From an uncultured Lachnospiraceae bacterium (GTDB taxonomy: Bacteria; Bacillota; Clostridia; Lachnospirales; Lachnospiraceae): DNA of 64,000 nt. The stretch is from the NCBI GenBank assembly GCA_910579865.1, contig CAJTXA010000009.1, positions 62,001 through 126,000 on the forward strand, written 5' to 3'. The notes beneath the pieces were generated by a model that saw only the letters and a program-made list of their open reading frames with translations, was not told the origin of the DNA and made no database searches. The position numbers and the translations under genes were made by a program. Below are positions 7,453-15,729 of the stretch, in pieces (position 1 is the stretch's first letter; every line of letters starts with the position of its first letter).

Positions 7453-8481
7453 ATGAAAAAATACATTCGATTGGGGTGTATCATTTTATTTGTAGGAGTA
7501 ATCGTAGGTTGTGGAAGCAGAAATGGTTCAACTAAGTATAATGAATCAAGTGATACAATAACAGAAGAAATAGAAGTAGCAGAAACAATGGCATCACAAA
7601 TGAAAAGTGAAACAGGATATAAGGAGGGATTTGCTAATAACGCTATAGAAGGAGGAGAGGAGGAAAACGTAGGGAATAATCCAATAGAGATAGGACGAAA
7701 ATTAATTAAAACAGTATCAATGGATGTAGAGACAGAAGAATTTGACAGTTTAATTAGTAAATTATTAAATAGAATTAGTGGATTTGGCGGATATGTAGAA
7801 AGTTCTAATACAAATAATTCTAGTTATTATAGAAGTAATGGACGCCATGCGAATTATGTAGTTCGAATTCCATCAGAGCGATTAGATGAATTGGTTGGAA
7901 ATGTAACAGAGTTAGCAAATGTTACATGGAAAGAAGAAAACGTGCAAGATATTACACTTCATTATATAGATATAGAAAGTCATAAAATTGCACTTCAAAC
8001 AGAACAGGAACGTTTGTTAGTTTTAATGGAACAAGCGGAAACAGTTGAAGATTTAATTACAATAGAAAGTCGTTTGTCTGAGATTCGTTATCAGATTCAA
8101 AGTTATGAATCGACTTTGCGAACTTATGATAATCAAGTAAATTATAGCACATTGCATTTGGCGATATCAGAAGTAAAAAAATTGACTCCACAAGAAGAGC
8201 CAAGTGTATGGAAAAAGATTCAAGATGGTTTTATAGAAAACTTGGATCAGGTTATAAAGGGAGTAAGAGATTTTTTTGTGGAAGTCATGATTGCCATTCC
8301 TTATTTGCTTCTCTGGGGAATTGTGTTATTTTTTGGTTGTTGGATTGGAAAGAAATTAATAAAAAAGACAAAAGGAAAGGAGGTTTTTTGGCATTTTAGA
8401 AAGGTTCCAACAACAAAAAATTCTAAAATAGATGAAAATAATGATAATACAGAAAAGCAAAGCAGGGATGAAAAGAAGTAA
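7453..8481 (+). CDS. DUF4349 lipoprotein
   Basis: 342 aa. The N-terminal signal peptide ends in a lipobox (VIVGCGS), so Cys20 is probably lipidated and the protein anchored outside the membrane. The region ~85-280 matches DUF4349, with KTVSMDVET, GFGGYVESSN, YVVRIPSERLDEL and VNYSTLHLAI. A predicted coiled-coil hairpin is followed by a C-terminal membrane helix (~275-300) and a basic tail in the cytoplasm. The function of DUF4349 is unknown; an envelope role is inferred. GGGGAATG precedes the ATG, and a terminator hairpin follows at 8519. Confidence 0.85.
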   Translation: MKKYIRLGCIILFVGVIVGCGSRNGSTKYNESSDTITEEIEVAETMASQMKSETGYKEGFANNAIEGGEEENVGNNPIEIGRKLIKTVSMDVETEEFDSLISKLLNRISGFGGYVESSNTNNSSYYRSNGRHANYVVRIPSERLDELVGNVTELANVTWKEENVQDITLHYIDIESHKIALQTEQERLLVLMEQAETVEDLITIESRLSEIRYQIQSYESTLRTYDNQVNYSTLHLAISEVKKLTPQEEPSVWKKIQDGFIENLDQVIKGVRDFFVEVMIAIPYLLLWGIVLFFGCWIGKKLIKKTKGKEVFWHFRKVPTTKNSKIDENNDNTEKQSRDEKK

Positions 8482-8518
8482 TGGGGTTTTGAGATGAAAT
8501 TTAAATAGATTATTTAGA

Positions 8519-8571
8519 AACTGTTACACTAAGTAGAACTTATATTGAGTCTTTTAGTGTGACAGTTTTTT
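8519..8571 (+). terminator. Rho-independent terminator
   Basis: The arms CTGTTACACTAA (8521-8532) and TTAGTGTGACAG (8554-8565) form a 12-bp near-perfect stem followed by six T. Confidence 0.82.
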
Positions 8572-8607
8572 GCTTTTTGAATAGTATAGGAGTTTATTTT
8601 GCCTATC

Positions 8608-8637
8608 TTGACTATTTTAATAGGAAAAGTTTATACT
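8608..8637 (+). promoter_or_regulatory. sigma-A promoter of iscR
   Basis: TTGACT (8608-8613) and TATACT (8632-8637) are 18 bp apart, ~60 bp before the iscR ATG. Rrf2 regulators often bind their own promoter, but I do not see a clear palindrome here. Confidence 0.5.
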
Positions 8638-8697
8638 AGAGATAGAATTGTAATAGAAAGGTATTACAGAAAAAGTACAATAGGAGAAAAGAAAAAT

Positions 8698-9138
8698 ATG
8701 AAGATATCAACTAAAGGAAGATATGCACTGCGCTTGATGTTAGATTTAGCAGTAAATGATGGAGAAGAATTGATACGGATTAAAGATATAGCAAAAAGGC
8801 AAGGGATTTCAGAAAAATATCTAGAACAGATTATTTCTTATTTAAAAAAAGCAGGGTATGTGAAAAGTCTTCGGGGAGCACAGGGAGGATATCGTCTTTC
8901 TATGGAACCAAAGGAGTATAGCGTAGGAATGATTTTGCGGCTAACAGAAGGAAATATGGCTCCTGTAAGATGTCTAGAAGAGAAGGAGGATAGCTGCGAT
9001 CGCCTTGATTCCTGTACAACAATACGACTATGGGCAATGTTAGATGATGCAGTAAAAAGTGTGATTGATAAAGTGACACTACAGGATTTATTGGATTGGG
9101 AGATGGAAGAACAAAAAAAGAGAGAAGCAGAAAAATAA
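8698..9138 (+). CDS. iscR: Rrf2-family regulator, IscR-like
   Basis: 146 aa from the ATG at 8698. An upstream in-frame TTG at 8599 lies before the promoter and is not the start. MKISTKGRYALRLMLDLA and the winged helix (GISEKYLEQIISYLKKAGYVKS, split here by its turn) are Rrf2 hallmarks, and RGAQGGYRL is the wing. Cys92, Cys100 and Cys106 match the three-Cys [2Fe-2S] ligand set of IscR. It is expected to sense Fe-S status and repress Fe-S assembly genes; iscU follows 105 nt downstream under its own promoter. AGGAG lies ~11 nt before the start. Confidence 0.87.
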   Translation: MKISTKGRYALRLMLDLAVNDGEELIRIKDIAKRQGISEKYLEQIISYLKKAGYVKSLRGAQGGYRLSMEPKEYSVGMILRLTEGNMAPVRCLEEKEDSCDRLDSCTTIRLWAMLDDAVKSVIDKVTLQDLLDWEMEEQKKREAEK

Positions 9139-9166
9139 TAAATCATATTAAAATGGTAGGAAATAC

Positions 9167-9194
9167 TTGACAATGATTTATTTTTTCGTATAAT
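9167..9194 (+). promoter_or_regulatory. sigma-A promoter of iscU
   Basis: TTGACA (9167-9172) and TATAAT (9189-9194) are 16 bp apart, ~50 bp before iscU. It implies iscU can be transcribed separately from iscR and is a likely IscR target. Confidence 0.7.
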
Positions 9195-9243
9195 ACAAAT
9201 AGTATAGAGAATAGCTGCTTGATTATAAAGGAGGAAAATTAGA

Positions 9244-9678
9244 ATGTACAGTGAAAAGGTAATGGATCATTTTAGCAATCCACGTAATGTAGGAGAAATT
9301 GAGAATGCTAGTGGGGTAGGAACAGTGGGAAATGCCAAATGTGGGGATATTATGCGAATCTATTTAGATATTGATGAAGAAACAAAGGTAATTCGGGATT
9401 GTAAGTTTAAAACATTTGGATGCGGAGCAGCAGTGGCTACTAGTAGTATGGCGACAGAATTAGTAAAAGGAAAGACCATTTATGAGGCACTTCAGGTAAC
9501 AAATCGGGCAGTAATGGAAGCATTAGATGGTCTTCCTCCAGTAAAGGTACATTGTTCACTTTTAGCAGAGGAGGCAATTCATGCTGCATTATGGGATTAT
9601 GCAGAGAAAAATGGAATTCAAATAGAGGGGCTTTCTAAACCAAAAGAAGATATTCATGATGGGGAGGAAGAAGCTTAA
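9244..9678 (+). CDS. iscU: Fe-S cluster scaffold protein IscU/NifU (N-terminal type)
   Basis: 144 aa. YSEKVMDHFSNPRNVGE opens the protein. The three scaffold cysteines lie in GNAKCGD, FGCGAAVATSS and VHCSLLAEEA. The protein assembles [2Fe-2S]/[4Fe-4S] clusters from sulfur supplied by a cysteine desulfurase. GGAGG lies 8 nt before the ATG. The cysteine desulfurase gene (nifS/iscS) that usually sits between iscR and iscU in Clostridia is absent here; the gap holds only a promoter. The thymidine kinase gene starts 1 nt after the stop. Confidence 0.92.
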   Translation: MYSEKVMDHFSNPRNVGEIENASGVGTVGNAKCGDIMRIYLDIDEETKVIRDCKFKTFGCGAAVATSSMATELVKGKTIYEALQVTNRAVMEALDGLPPVKVHCSLLAEEAIHAALWDYAEKNGIQIEGLSKPKEDIHDGEEEA

Positions 9679-9679
9679 T

Positions 9680-10261
9680 ATGGCAAAACTTTTTTTTCGT
9701 TATGGTGCAATGGGAAGTTCAAAGACGGCAAATGCTTTGATGGTCGAGTATAATTATCGGGAACGTGGAAAAAAAGCGTTATTAGTCAAGCCTAGAACAG
9801 ATGTAAGAGATGGACTGTATGTGATTCGTTCCCGGGTTGGGATAGAGCAAAAGTGTATTTTACTTGAAGAATTGCAACAGATGAAAGAAGAGGAAATTCA
9901 AAGTTATGATTGTGTGATAGTAGATGAGGCCCAATTTGCAAATAAGGAACAGGTAGAATTATTAGTTTTTATTGTGGATAAGCTTTCTATATCTGTAATT
10001 TGTTATGGACTTCGAACGGATTTTCGGAATGAACTTTTTGAAGGAAGTATGTGGCTTTTGGCTTGGGCAGATGTGATAGAAGAAATGAAGACAGTATGCT
10101 GGTGTGGAAGAGCAGCTAGATGTAATGCCCGATTTAATGAATTTGGAGAGATGATTCAAGTTGGAGAACAGGTTTTGCTAGGAGGAAATGAGTTTTATAC
10201 GACGCTTTGTAGAAAACATTTTTATGAAGGAAATTTGGGGCCTGAATGGAAGAAAAGATGA
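9680..10261 (+). CDS. tdk: thymidine kinase (type II)
   Basis: 193 aa from the ATG at 9680; GGGGAGGAAG at 9661-9670 supplies the ribosome-binding site. An upstream ATG at 9656 is inside iscU and unlikely. The P-loop variant YGAMGSSKT, Walker B DCVIVDEAQF, and zinc-finger cysteines (CWCGRAARC and LCRKH) identify the tetrameric type II family. It phosphorylates thymidine to dTMP in salvage. The P-loop serine-serine variant is typical of one clostridial subgroup. Confidence 0.92.
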   Translation: MAKLFFRYGAMGSSKTANALMVEYNYRERGKKALLVKPRTDVRDGLYVIRSRVGIEQKCILLEELQQMKEEEIQSYDCVIVDEAQFANKEQVELLVFIVDKLSISVICYGLRTDFRNELFEGSMWLLAWADVIEEMKTVCWCGRAARCNARFNEFGEMIQVGEQVLLGGNEFYTTLCRKHFYEGNLGPEWKKR

Positions 10262-10383
10262 ATTTTACAAACATTTTAGAAATTAATGATTAAAAAAGCT
10301 TTGCTTTACTATTAAAATCCTTTATAATCTATTTCAGAAGCAAATAATTGTTTCAAATAGCAAAATACGAGGGAGGAACTCAA

Positions 10384-10887
10384 ATGAGTGATTTGTATTC
10401 AGAATGGATAGTAAAAAGAAAGAAACCAGCATGGGCGCCATTTGCAAAAGGTGGACTGCTTACATTAACGGTACTTTGTTTTCTTTTATCTTTTACAGGA
10501 ATTTTATGGTTTTTTGTGTTAATAGGAGCTGGACTTGGTTATTTAACATATCGTCTTTCTTTAGAGTGGGATTTAGAATATGAATATATCTTTGTAAAAG
10601 GAGAATTAGATATTGATAAGATTATGGGAAAAAGTAGAAGAAAAAGATGCATTGTGGTAGATTTGGAATCCACAGAGATTGTAGCACCTTTGAATTCTCA
10701 TGCACTAGATGCTTTTAAGAATAATAAGTGTAAAGAATATGATTTTTCTTCTCGGATGCCAGAAGCAAAGCCTTATGTTATTTATGCAACTGTTAAGAAT
10801 GAGATGGCAAGAATTTTATTTGAACCAAATGAACGTATGTTAAATGATATGAGAAGTACCGCACCACGTAAGGTAGTATTATATTAA
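10384..10887 (+). CDS. two-helix membrane protein of unknown function (DUF6106-like)
   Basis: 167 aa from the ATG at 10384, which follows a clear GGGAGGA site at 10371-10377; an upstream TTG frame is ignored. Two membrane segments (~25-60) are followed by a ~100-residue soluble region containing WDLEYEYIFVKGELDIDKI and ending in PRKVVLY. I recognise this as a conserved Lachnospiraceae family, tentatively DUF6106. The soluble part resembles a small PH-like domain, but that is only an impression. A terminator follows at 10925. Confidence 0.65.
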   Translation: MSDLYSEWIVKRKKPAWAPFAKGGLLTLTVLCFLLSFTGILWFFVLIGAGLGYLTYRLSLEWDLEYEYIFVKGELDIDKIMGKSRRKRCIVVDLESTEIVAPLNSHALDAFKNNKCKEYDFSSRMPEAKPYVIYATVKNEMARILFEPNERMLNDMRSTAPRKVVLY

Positions 10888-10924
10888 TAACAAGAGTGAT
10901 AAATATTTTTATTATTTTAGTTAT

Positions 10925-10962
10925 AAACAGTTCTTTTCTTAGAGAGGGGAACTGTTTATTTT
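10925..10962 (+). terminator. probable Rho-independent terminator
   Basis: The arms AAACAGTTC and GAACTGTTT form a 9-bp stem followed by ATTTTAT. The T tract is short. Confidence 0.6.
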
Positions 10963-11011
10963 ATAAGAAAATCATATGTTATTTATTAGAAATTATGATA
11001 AATTGAATATC

Positions 11012-11040
11012 TTGACAGATGAATATAGATTTGTTAGTCT
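11012..11040 (+). promoter_or_regulatory. probable guaB promoter
   Basis: A perfect TTGACA at 11012-11017 with TAGTCT at 11035-11040 (17-bp spacer). The -10 is weak. No purine riboswitch motif is visible between this site and guaB. Confidence 0.45.
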
Positions 11041-11112
11041 AAAAAGCATAACCAAAAAATTGGTGGGAAACAAGTGAACATACATGATTAAGAGAAAGAG
11101 AGGATAAATGAA

Positions 11113-12567
11113 ATGGGTACAATTATCGGCGAAGGTATTACATTTGACGATGTGCTATTAGTTCCGGCATATTCGGAAGTAATTCCAAATCAAGTGAATT
11201 TATCGACACACTTAACGAAAAAGATTCAGCTAAATATTCCTATGATGAGTGCCGGAATGGATACTGTTACAGAGCACAGAATGGCAATTGCGATGGCCAG
11301 ACAGGGTGGCATTGGTGTGATTCATAAAAATATGTCCATTCAGGCGCAGGCAGAAGAAGTTGATAAGGTAAAACGTTCTGAGTATGGCGTAATTACTGAT
11401 CCATTTTTTTTATCTCCCGAACATACATTGGAAGATGCCAATAATCTAATGGCAAAATTCCGCATTTCTGGTGTACCAATTACAGAAGGCAAAAAGTTAG
11501 TTGGTATTATTACAAATCGTGATTTAAAATTCGAAACTGATTTCACCAAAAAAATTAAAGAATCTATGACTTCTGAGAACTTGGTTACTGCTAGAGAAGG
11601 CATTACATTGGAGGAAGCAAAAGCAATTCTTGGTAAGGCAAGAAAGGAAAAACTTCCAATTGTAGACGAACAGTTCCAGTTAAAAGGTCTGATTACAATT
11701 AAAGATATTGAAAAACAGATTAAGTATCCAATGTCAGCAAAAGATTATCAGGGAAGGCTGCTCTGTGGTGCAGGTGTGGGTATTACAGCAAATGTATTAG
11801 AACGAGTACAGGCACTAGTGGATGTAAAGGTAGATGTAGTAGTGTTAGATTCTGCACATGGACACTCTGCAAATGTAATAAAGTGTGTGAAAATGATTAA
11901 GGAAGCATTTCCAGATTTACAAGTAATAGCTGGAAATGTAGCAACTGGGGAAGCAACAAAGGCATTGATTGAGGCAGGAGCAGATGCGATTAAGGTTGGA
12001 ATTGGACCAGGTTCTATCTGTACAACTCGTGTAGTAGCTGGAATCGGTGTACCACAGATTACAGCAATTATGAATTGTTATGCGGTTGCAAAAGAGTATG
12101 AGATTCCAATTATTGCAGATGGTGGAATTAAGTATTCTGGTGATATGACAAAGGCTATTGCAGCAGGCGGAAATGTCTGCATGATGGGAAGTATGTTTGC
12201 AGGATGTGATGAAAGCCCAGGAACATTTGAATTGTTTCAAGGTAGAAAGTATAAAGTATATCGTGGTATGGGTTCAATTGCAGCGATGGAAAATGGATCG
12301 AAAGATCGTTATTTCCAGACAGATGCGAAAAAGTTAGTTCCAGAGGGTGTAGAAGGGCGTGTTGCTTATAAGGGAACTGTAGAAGATACGATATTCCAGT
12401 TAATGGGAGGACTTCGTTCCGGTATGGGATATTGTGGTGCAGCAGATATTTCTTCTTTGCAGGAAAATGGGAAGTTTATAAAAATTTCTGCTGCTTCTTT
12501 AAAGGAAAGTCATCCGCATGATATTCATATTACAAAAGAAGCACCAAACTATAGTATAGATGAATAA
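11113..12567 (+). CDS. guaB: IMP dehydrogenase
   Basis: 484 aa, full length. The (beta/alpha)8 barrel is interrupted by two CBS domains (~95-205). Catalytic Cys303 is in GPGSICTTR, with GGIKYSGD phosphate binding and the mobile-flap motif YRGMGSIAAM. It oxidises IMP to XMP with NAD+, the committed step to GMP; the CBS pair is the usual site of adenine/guanine nucleotide control. GAGAGGA lies ~9 nt before the ATG. It stands alone with its own promoter and a terminator at 12642, apart from the pur cluster 2.4 kb downstream. Confidence 0.96.
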   Translation: MGTIIGEGITFDDVLLVPAYSEVIPNQVNLSTHLTKKIQLNIPMMSAGMDTVTEHRMAIAMARQGGIGVIHKNMSIQAQAEEVDKVKRSEYGVITDPFFLSPEHTLEDANNLMAKFRISGVPITEGKKLVGIITNRDLKFETDFTKKIKESMTSENLVTAREGITLEEAKAILGKARKEKLPIVDEQFQLKGLITIKDIEKQIKYPMSAKDYQGRLLCGAGVGITANVLERVQALVDVKVDVVVLDSAHGHSANVIKCVKMIKEAFPDLQVIAGNVATGEATKALIEAGADAIKVGIGPGSICTTRVVAGIGVPQITAIMNCYAVAKEYEIPIIADGGIKYSGDMTKAIAAGGNVCMMGSMFAGCDESPGTFELFQGRKYKVYRGMGSIAAMENGSKDRYFQTDAKKLVPEGVEGRVAYKGTVEDTIFQLMGGLRSGMGYCGAADISSLQENGKFIKISAASLKESHPHDIHITKEAPNYSIDE

Positions 12568-12641
12568 TAGATTCGTTTATTTTACTTTTAGGTAAGATAG
12601 AAGCAAATAATAGGAAAATTTAGGAAATATAAGGGAAAAAT

Positions 12642-12676
12642 ATGCATCGTAAGACAGAGCGATGCATTTTTCTTTT
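12642..12676 (+). terminator. Rho-independent terminator of guaB
   Basis: The perfect arms ATGCATCG (12642-12649) and CGATGCAT (12660-12667) are followed by TTTTCTTTT. Confidence 0.85.
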
Positions 12677-12690
12677 ATATTTATAAGAAA

Positions 12691-12757
12691 AGAGGTTGCG
12701 CTTCCCAACCACAAGAGATAAAATAGAAAGAGATAAACTAAAGACCCTGCAACCTAG
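12691..12757 (+). promoter_or_regulatory. candidate alternative-pairing RNA element
   Basis: GGTTG (12694-12698) can pair with CAACC at 12706-12710 in a tight hairpin, or, as AGGTTGC (12693-12699), with GCAACCT at 12749-12755 in a long-range stem enclosing a purine-rich, unstructured segment. The two pairings exclude each other. It matches no riboswitch class I can recall. It lies ~195 nt before the GH13 gene. Confidence 0.3.
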
Positions 12758-12949
12758 AGTAAGTTTCTTATATATTTTCTACAAGGTGTGTCATAAAAAT
12801 AAGAGATTTGTTCCAAAAAGGCAGCATAAAGAATAGGACAAACAATGTCAACTGAATTTGGGGAAGAATACGATTAGAAAGGATACACAAGGAAAGGGGA
12901 TATATTCTTAAATATACTCTAGAAGAACAAAAGTAGAACAGGAGTGTTC

Positions 12950-14836
12950 ATGAGAGCAAAGAATAATCAACTAAAATTAAATCAGGAAAAAGCACAACCT
13001 ATGCCAATGGGGGCAACAATAAGAAGGAATGGTGTGAACTTTGCTGTAATTGCAGAAAGAGAAGCAGAACTTTTTCTTTGCTTATATAAAAAGGGAGATA
13101 CCATACCACTATATAAGTTCTCTATTCCATCAGAAAATCGAGTAGGTGATGTATGGTATATTTATATAGAGGGACTGCATCCACAGCAATGGGAGTATTG
13201 CTTTTTTCGTAAAGAAAAGACAGAGAATGGCGAAAAAGAATTGCCAATTGTAGATGAGTATGCTAGAAAGGTAATTGGTCGGGAACAGTGGGGAAAGCTG
13301 CCAGAAGTACCATTGCGCTATGGTTTTCTGACAAAGAAGTTTGACTGGCAGCAGGATCGTATGCCAAAGACACCATTAGAAGATACCATTCTCTATCGGC
13401 TTCATACCAGAGGATTTACAAAACATACTTCTTCACGAGTAAGGGGAAAAGGAACATTTTCTGGAATTAAAGAGAAAATTCCTTATTTAAAGGAATTAGG
13501 GATTACTATGATTGAATTAATGCCAGCTTATGAATTTGATGAACGAATATTGACTAGACAAGGAGGAGAGAAGCTAAATTATTTTGGCTATGCAGATGCA
13601 TATTATTTTGCACCAAAAGCTTCTTATACAAAGGCAAATAACGTTCAAAGAAGAAGTCGGTATGATCCAGAAAATGAATTAAAAGAATTGGTTCGTGCAT
13701 TACATCAGGAAAAAATAGAAATTAGTATGGAGTTTTATTTTAAACCAGGACTTTCGATGGAGTTTATATTAGACTGTTTGATTTTTTGGAGGATGGAATA
13801 CCATATTGATGCATTTCATGTAAATCAAAATGGAGTAGATATGACTAGGTTGGCAAAAAATGTATATCTTTCTGATTGTAAACTATTTGGAAATGAGTGG
13901 GATGTAGATAGTATTTACAAAAAAGAGCCAAAAGAAAAAAGACTTGCAGCAATGAATGATGGTTTTATGATGGATATACGGCGATTTTTAAAATCGGATG
14001 AAAATCAAGTAGGAAGTTTTTTATATCGTTTAACAAGAAATTCAGCAAAAGAAGGAGTAATTAATTATATTGCAAATCATGATAGTTTTACATTATTAGA
14101 TATGGTGATGTATGAAAAAAGACATAATGAGGCAAATGAAGAAAATAATCAAGATGGAAATTCATTTAATTATAGTTGGAATTGTGGAGTAGAAGGAGAA
14201 AGCCGGAGAAAGAAGATTTTAGATAGAAGAAGTCAACAGATGAAAAATGCAATGGTAATGGTAATGCTTAGTCAAGGAGTACCAATGTTATTTGCAGGAG
14301 ATGAGTTTGCACGAACTTGTCAAGGAAATAATAATCCATATTGTCAGGATAATGAAATTTCTTGGCTAAATTGGAACTGGTCAAAAAGGGGACAAGAACT
14401 ATATCAATTTACAAAAGCATTAATTGAATTTCGTATGACACATCGGATTCTTCATATGCCAACACAACTTCGTATGATGGATTATGGTGCAGTAGGAAGA
14501 CCTGATTTATCCTATCATGGAAGTCGGGCATGGTATCCAGATATGGATGCTTATACTCGATATGTTGGAATATTTTACTGTGGAGAATATGCACGTTATG
14601 CAGCAGATGGAAAAGTGGACGAAGATATTTATATTGCTTATAATTGTCATTGGGAAGAACATAAATTTGATTTGCCTCGTCCTTCAAAAAAGAAGATATG
14701 GAAACAGATAATTCATACTTTTTGCGGTGAAACTCCTTTTATAACAGAAAAACCAGAACAATTAGAGGAACAAAAACAACTGGTTGTACCAGCCCGGAGT
14801 ATTGTAGTGTTGATTAGTGAGAGAAAGGAACTTTAA
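12950..14836 (+). CDS. GlgX/isoamylase-like GH13 protein with lost catalytic residues
   Basis: 628 aa. The ATG at 12950 follows AGGAG (12940-12944). The N-terminal ~110 residues form a CBM48-like domain, then a GH13 barrel similar to glycogen-debranching enzymes: FNYSWNCGVEGES, LFAGDEFARTCQGNNNPYCQ and ISWLNWNW are clear GlgX signatures. The catalytic regions are degenerate. The expected nucleophile motif (Arg-x-Asp) reads HVN at 290-292 in YHIDAFHVN. The expected AEPWD acid motif reads GNEWD at 314-318. The region I Asp...Asn-His motif reads MEFYFK. About 80 residues usually found between regions I and II are absent. Only the third Asp (NHDSF) remains. The open frame is intact, suggesting a non-catalytic glycogen-binding role or altered chemistry. 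Confidence 0.75.
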   Translation: MRAKNNQLKLNQEKAQPMPMGATIRRNGVNFAVIAEREAELFLCLYKKGDTIPLYKFSIPSENRVGDVWYIYIEGLHPQQWEYCFFRKEKTENGEKELPIVDEYARKVIGREQWGKLPEVPLRYGFLTKKFDWQQDRMPKTPLEDTILYRLHTRGFTKHTSSRVRGKGTFSGIKEKIPYLKELGITMIELMPAYEFDERILTRQGGEKLNYFGYADAYYFAPKASYTKANNVQRRSRYDPENELKELVRALHQEKIEISMEFYFKPGLSMEFILDCLIFWRMEYHIDAFHVNQNGVDMTRLAKNVYLSDCKLFGNEWDVDSIYKKEPKEKRLAAMNDGFMMDIRRFLKSDENQVGSFLYRLTRNSAKEGVINYIANHDSFTLLDMVMYEKRHNEANEENNQDGNSFNYSWNCGVEGESRRKKILDRRSQQMKNAMVMVMLSQGVPMLFAGDEFARTCQGNNNPYCQDNEISWLNWNWSKRGQELYQFTKALIEFRMTHRILHMPTQLRMMDYGAVGRPDLSYHGSRAWYPDMDAYTRYVGIFYCGEYARYAADGKVDEDIYIAYNCHWEEHKFDLPRPSKKKIWKQIIHTFCGETPFITEKPEQLEEQKQLVVPARSIVVLISERKEL

Positions 14837-14844
14837 AATTGCGG

Positions 14845-14873
14845 TTGATTTTGTATATTTCTTGGGTTATAAT
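14845..14873 (+). promoter_or_regulatory. sigma-A promoter of the purCFB cluster
   Basis: TTGATT (14845-14850) and a perfect TATAAT (14868-14873), 17-bp spacer, ~75 bp before purC. Confidence 0.72.
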
Positions 14874-14949
14874 TCTTTCGTAAAGATTCTTTATAAAAGA
14901 AATGAAGTGATCGGACAAGTGAGAAAGGGAAAAGGATTGGTGATTAAGA

Positions 14950-15657
14950 ATGAACAAAGTAGAATTACTTTATGAAGGAAAAGCAAAAAAAGTTTGGACA
15001 ACAGAAGACACTGATATTTTAATTGTAGATTATAAGGATGATGCAACCGCTTTTAATGGAGAAAAAAAGGGAACGATAGTAGGAAAAGGTGCAATTAACA
15101 ATCGTATGACAAATCACATTTTTCGACTTTTAGAGAAGAAAGGAGTTCCAACCCATCTGGTAGAGGAATTAAGTGATCGAGAGACTGCTGTAAAAAAAGT
15201 AGAGATTGTTCCACTTGAAGTAATTGTACGAAATGTAGCAGCAGGAAGTTTTTCTAAGAAACTAGCAATTGCAGAAGGGACAAAATTATTGGCACCAACT
15301 TTGGAGTTTAGCTATAAGAATGATGAGTTAGGCGATCCTATGATTAATGATTATTATGCGATTGCAATTGGTGCAGCTACAAGAGAAGAAATTGATAAGA
15401 TTACAGAATATGTATTTAAAGTAAATGAAACATTATTAGAATATTTTAATTCTTTAAATATTGATTTAATTGATTTTAAAGTAGAATTTGGAAGATATCA
15501 TGGAGAAATTCTTTTAGCAGATGAAATTTCTCCTGATACATGTAGACTTTGGGATAAGGATACACATGAAAAATTAGATAAAGATCGGTTTCGGAGAGAT
15601 TTAGGAAATGTAGAAGATGCTTATCAGGAGATATTTAAGAGACTTGGAATCCAATAA
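14950..15657 (+). CDS. purC: SAICAR synthase (PurC)
   Basis: 235 aa, full length. LLYEGKAKKVW, KGTIVGKGAINNRM, VRNVAAGSF and FKVEFGR are the SAICAR synthetase signatures. It joins CAIR with aspartate using ATP in de novo purine synthesis. It is the first gene of the purC-purF-purB cluster, which holds only part of the pathway; purD, purE, purH, purL, purM and purN are not in this window. A GC-rich hairpin separates it from purF. Confidence 0.95.
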   Translation: MNKVELLYEGKAKKVWTTEDTDILIVDYKDDATAFNGEKKGTIVGKGAINNRMTNHIFRLLEKKGVPTHLVEELSDRETAVKKVEIVPLEVIVRNVAAGSFSKKLAIAEGTKLLAPTLEFSYKNDELGDPMINDYYAIAIGAATREEIDKITEYVFKVNETLLEYFNSLNIDLIDFKVEFGRYHGEILLADEISPDTCRLWDKDTHEKLDKDRFRRDLGNVEDAYQEIFKRLGIQ

Positions 15658-15672
15658 AGTATCAGGTAGAAG

Positions 15673-15703
15673 AAATGGGGACAGGGTTTTCTTGCCCCCA
15701 TTT
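15673..15703 (+). terminator. hairpin between purC and purF (attenuator or weak terminator)
   Basis: The arms AAATGGGG (15673-15680) and CCCCATTT (15696-15703) give a stable 8-bp stem. The T tail is short (TTTG), so it may process or attenuate rather than fully terminate the transcript. Confidence 0.5.
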
Positions 15704-15729
15704 GTATTAAGCAAGAAAGGGCAGAATAG

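Larger units (their letters stand above)
12568..12949 (+). other. 382-nt intergenic region with terminator and possible RNA switch
   Basis: It holds the guaB terminator (12642-12676) and the candidate alternative-pairing element (12691-12757). The remaining ~190 nt before the GH13 gene is AT-rich with no open frame or clear promoter. Confidence 0.5.

Noticed and set aside
10963..11112. Purine riboswitch before guaB, and before purC (14837-14949)
   Set aside because: The conserved purine-aptamer cores and paired loop sequences are not present in either leader.
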